Source of the DNA: Rickettsiales bacterium
GTDB lineage: Bacteria > Pseudomonadota > Alphaproteobacteria > Rs-D84
DNA: 8,300 nt
Assembly (NCBI GenBank): GCA_031259745.1
Contig: JAIRLB010000042.1
Location: 1 to 8,300 of the forward strand
Direction of reading: 5' to 3'
Part shown: positions 5,215 through 8,300 of the stretch, piece by piece
Position numbering within the stretch: the stretch's first letter is position 1
Layout of the letters: the number at the start of each line of letters is the position of its first letter
Notes under the pieces: generated by a model
Database searches by the model: none
Seen by the model: the letters and a program-made list of their open reading frames with translations, nothing else
What the model was told of the DNA's origin: nothing
Program-made: the position numbers and the translations under genes

Positions 5215-8200
5215 CTATTTCTTTTTCGAAAGACGTGTCCTTAGTTTTTCTATGACAAAGAACAACGCTGGCGTCAGCGCGAACGTCCATACCAAGGACG
5301 CCGTCATGCCACCAATCAGAACGGCGGACATAGCTGTCTTCATGCCATTGCCCGACAACAGCTGCGGCAGCATGCCTGCGATAATCGCGATGGATGTCAT
5401 CAGGATCATAGACTTTTTGTCGACAAGCTCGGTCCACAAAGCCTTGACCGGGTTTTCGCCGGACGCAATCCTGTTAACAGTCGGCTCTAATATCAGAATG
5501 TTATTGTTCACAACCAGACCGACTAGCATAATGATGGACAACATCGCGGCGATGTTCATAGACGCGCCGGACAGGAACAGCAGTATGAACACGCCCGCAA
5601 ATGATGTCAGAATAGATGTCGCGATCGTAAACGGATGCGCGACGGAATTCAAAATCGCAGCCAGCAACATAAATGTCAGAACCACAGCCAGCAAGAAAGT
5701 TGAACTCATTTCATTATTGGTTTCCCCCTGAATTTCAGACATGCCGCCGAATTCCGCGCGATATCCGAATTCCCAATCGATTTTGGCAATTTCCGATTCT
5801 ATCTTCAACTGGACGGGTCCCATCGTGGACTTGCCGATATTGATATCGATTTCAGTCAAACGATTCTTGTTGATTCTGCTGATGTTCGACGTCGCGTGGC
5901 CATTTTCTACAACACCTAACTCCGACAAGGGAACCAAACCCTTTTGAGAGTTGACATAAACATTGTCAAATATTTCCTGGTTCTTGAACGGTCTTGCGAA
6001 TTCCAAAATAATCGGATATTCCTTGCCTGACTCTTTATACTTGTAATTGTCATTGCCGAACAATGCCGTGCGCAACGAGGATCCCGCATAGGCATTCCTG
6101 ACCCCCCAGAAATTCATCTTTTTATCATCCGGGATAAATCTGATTTCCATCCCAGGCTCTTGTTGCGCAAGCACGGCTGACTGCACCTCTGGAATATTAT
6201 TGATCGCATTCAGTATCTGTTTCGCATACGCTTCGCGTTTGGCGTCATCTTCGCCAAAGATATGCAAGACGATGTCGGAATTAATCCCTGCGCCCGCCAT
6301 GCTTTCCCCGGCTTTGATCTGTATTTCGGCATCTGGAATTTCTGCCAATTTCGGCAGCATTTTTTGCATAAGGGCCTTGTCTGAGACACGCCTTTCTTTA
6401 TCAATCAGTTTAACCTTTACAGACATATTCTGCAATCCGCGTTCGCCGATTTTTACAGAAGTCGCATTTACTTCTGGAAATTCAGCCAATTTTTCCTCGA
6501 TCTGTCTTGCAATTGATTCAGATTTGATATATGTGCTGCCCATTGGCACGCGGGCCGTGACTGTAATTTCATCAACATCAGAGCCCGGCTGGAATTCGCT
6601 TCCCACGAATTTCATCAATGCTGCGGACGCAATAAAGACAATAATTGCAATACCCAACACGCGCCAAGGGTGTTTTGCTTGATAATCGAACCATCCGCGG
6701 TATCCGGTCATGAAGTCTTTGCGGGACGCATCGGCTTCTTTCTTGGCCCGCGCTTCTTTGAGCTTTTCGTTTTTGATATTGACACCCGTTTTTTTTGACG
6801 GACGCAGGAATACTGCTATCATCATAGGCGTCAATGTAAACGATACCAACAAAGACAACAACGTCACATATACGATTGTCATGCCGAACTGATTCATGAA
6901 TTGACCCGCAATGCCACCCATGAATGCCAGCGGCAAGAACACCACAACATTGGTACCGACACCCGCCAAGATAGGCATAGCCACTTTTTTGGTACTGTCA
7001 ATCGCGGAATCTTCCGGAGATTTGCCCGCGGCCATTTCCTGCAACGCGGATTCGATTAAAATAATCGCGTTTGAAATCAGCGTGCCCAACGCGGATGAAT
7101 ACGCCAGCAGGGTCAGCATGTTGATTGTAAATCCGCTAAGCTGCATAAAAAAGAAACCAGCTATCAGAGACGCAGGAATAACCACAGCCGCTATAATGGT
7201 CGAGCGCCAGTTCTTGGTAAACAACATCAGAATAATAACTGTGAACAAAATACCCATGATGATACCCCAGATGGTATCATTTGTTTCATCAGAAATCGCA
7301 GTGGATGTATCTGTTACGATTTTCATTTCAGCGCCTTGGAAGCGGGATTCCAAATCCTGTTGGAATTCAGGCATTTTTTTATTTAGAGCTCTGGAAATTT
7401 TCACAGCATTGCCATCGGACGATTTAACAACGGATGCGATGACGACATTTTCACCATTATAACGAGCGCCTGTTTCAATATCGCGTGCAGTGTCGGTCAC
7501 AGTCGCGACATCGTGCAGCATAAATTTATCGCCTTCGACGGTCGTAATGCGAAGGTTTTTAATATCATCAATATTTTGGAATTCTCCAATGAATCGAACG
7601 GCGGACGAATCGGTCAAGCTTTCCAATTTGCCGCCTGGTACGTTCAGATTCCGATTTCCCAGCGCCGATACTATATCCATAATGGTGACGCCGCGCGACG
7701 CCATCAGTTCCGGGTTCATTTCGATACGTACGGCGCGTTCTTCGCCACCAAACACAGATACGCTTGCGATGCCTGGGATTGCAGTAATCCTGGTAGACAG
7801 AATATCTTTCACGTATTCTTTCATATCACGCAGGTTTGCCCCGGTCAATACGATATCTACCACCGACTGTTGCAAAATATTCAACTTTTCAACAACCGGC
7901 TGTTTCAAATCGTCCGGGAATTCGGATAAGATTGCATCCAATTTTGCTTTGATTTCGGAAGATTTGTCATTCACGTTGACACCCAAGTTAAATTCGGCCA
8001 TCACAAAGCCGCCGTTTTCAAAAGCCTGGGATGTAATTTTCTTCAATCCAGACACCTCGGATATCGCGTATTCAGCTTTTTTAATTACCTGGGATTCAAT
8101 TTCAGCAGGTGCGGCACCGGGATAGACAAAGGTCGCCGTAACCATAGGAAAATCAACCAAAGGCGTACGTTCCACATTCATCTTTGGGAACGACACGATG

Positions 8201-8268
8201 CCCAGCGCTATGAAAAACAGCACAAACATAATCGTTGTGACAGGCCTGCGTACAAAAAACTTTAACAT
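5215..8268 (-). CDS. RND-family efflux transporter permease subunit (AcrB-like) with altered proton-relay residues
   Basis: The 1017-residue protein is a full-length inner-membrane RND permease of the HAE/AcrB type, which normally works as a trimer with a periplasmic adaptor and an outer-membrane channel. It opens MLKFFVRRPVTTIMFVLFFI (TM1). Two large periplasmic porter regions follow at about 30-335 and 555-855, with VRIEMNPELMASRGVT (180-195) typical of the first. TM2-TM6 lie at about 336-488, a Lys/Glu-rich cytoplasmic linker at about 490-530, TM7 at 536-554 and TM8-TM12 at about 855-1005. In TM4, the AcrB Asp407-Asp408 pair aligns with Ser399-Asn400 (GTLISNAIILIES). In TM10, AcrB Lys940 aligns with Asn921 in a run of three Asn. 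AcrB Thr978 is kept (Thr958), and Arg971 aligns with Lys951. Substrate cannot be told. AGGAGT (complement of 8274-8279) lies 5 nt before the ATG. No adaptor gene is in the window; one could lie upstream past 8300. Confidence 0.95.
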   Translation of the reverse strand: MLKFFVRRPVTTIMFVLFFIALGIVSFPKMNVERTPLVDFPMVTATFVYPGAAPAEIESQVIKKAEYAISEVSGLKKITSQAFENGGFVMAEFNLGVNVNDKSSEIKAKLDAILSEFPDDLKQPVVEKLNILQQSVVDIVLTGANLRDMKEYVKDILSTRITAIPGIASVSVFGGEERAVRIEMNPELMASRGVTIMDIVSALGNRNLNVPGGKLESLTDSSAVRFIGEFQNIDDIKNLRITTVEGDKFMLHDVATVTDTARDIETGARYNGENVVIASVVKSSDGNAVKISRALNKKMPEFQQDLESRFQGAEMKIVTDTSTAISDETNDTIWGIIMGILFTVIILMLFTKNWRSTIIAAVVIPASLIAGFFFMQLSGFTINMLTLLAYSSALGTLISNAIILIESALQEMAAGKSPEDSAIDSTKKVAMPILAGVGTNVVVFLPLAFMGGIAGQFMNQFGMTIVYVTLLSLLVSFTLTPMMIAVFLRPSKKTGVNIKNEKLKEARAKKEADASRKDFMTGYRGWFDYQAKHPWRVLGIAIIVFIASAALMKFVGSEFQPGSDVDEITVTARVPMGSTYIKSESIARQIEEKLAEFPEVNATSVKIGERGLQNMSVKVKLIDKERRVSDKALMQKMLPKLAEIPDAEIQIKAGESMAGAGINSDIVLHIFGEDDAKREAYAKQILNAINNIPEVQSAVLAQQEPGMEIRFIPDDKKMNFWGVRNAYAGSSLRTALFGNDNYKYKESGKEYPIILEFARPFKNQEIFDNVYVNSQKGLVPLSELGVVENGHATSNISRINKNRLTEIDINIGKSTMGPVQLKIESEIAKIDWEFGYRAEFGGMSEIQGETNNEMSSTFLLAVVLTFMLLAAILNSVAHPFTIATSILTSFAGVFILLFLSGASMNIAAMLSIIMLVGLVVNNNILILEPTVNRIASGENPVKALWTELVDKKSMILMTSIAIIAGMLPQLLSGNGMKTAMSAVLIGGMTASLVWTFALTPALFFVIEKLRTRLSKKK

Positions 8269-8300
8269 TACCCACTCCTGAAATTTTTTAGAATCTTACT

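Noticed and set aside
7490..8125. Long open frame on the plus strand opposite the RND gene
   Set aside because: It is antisense to a conserved transporter domain, lacks a ribosome binding site and has no recognisable protein features; it is a codon-bias shadow.

Overview
The window reads as part of a chromosome of a host-associated alphaproteobacterium with standard genetic code 11; TGA ends def, rmuC and the Cys-rich gene. Three things suggest this: the def-fmt-truA gene order, an Fmt whose C-terminal wording resembles rickettsial and related proteins, and a secreted Cys/Gly/Ser/Thr-rich protein of a type I associate, from memory only, with uncultured gut Alphaproteobacteria. The lineage is inference; no rRNA or marker tree is available here.

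Left part (1-1850): a tightly packed minus-strand operon, def (peptide deformylase), then fmt (methionyl-tRNA formyltransferase, 4-nt ATGA overlap), then truA (tRNA pseudouridine synthase, 14-nt overlap, running off the left edge). Def and Fmt are the enzymes that remove and add the formyl group of initiator Met. A roughly 50-bp spacer with overlapping divergent promoter-like elements separates this operon from plus-strand rmuC (1850-2719).

Middle (2720-3736): an AT-rich stretch with a TTGACA box followed by what reads as a decayed protein gene of roughly 285 codons. Coding-like sequence alternates between two plus-strand frames and is broken by two in-frame stops and two frame changes. I do not recognise its family. 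It converges on a minus-strand HAD-IB phosphatase (3737-4336) that most resembles PgpC, the phosphatidylglycerophosphate phosphatase.

Right part (4337-8300): the HAD gene and a rightward transcription unit share overlapping divergent promoters. The rightward unit starts with a highly structured region (about 4420-4599). It has a 5' hairpin, a 12-bp long-range closing stem, a possible pseudoknot, a CUCC-rich hairpin with an anti-Shine-Dalgarno character, and an intrinsic terminator. The terminator sits immediately before the ribosome binding site of a small secreted Cys-rich protein that starts with TTG (4624-5184). This is either a free-standing small RNA or an attenuator/leader controlling the Cys-rich gene, and it is the best candidate for something undescribed here. 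Facing it on the minus strand is a full-length RND-family inner-membrane transporter (5215-8268). In it, the residues that carry protons in AcrB are replaced (Asp407/Asp408 by Ser/Asn, Lys940 by Asn). Any adaptor-protein gene would lie beyond the right edge.
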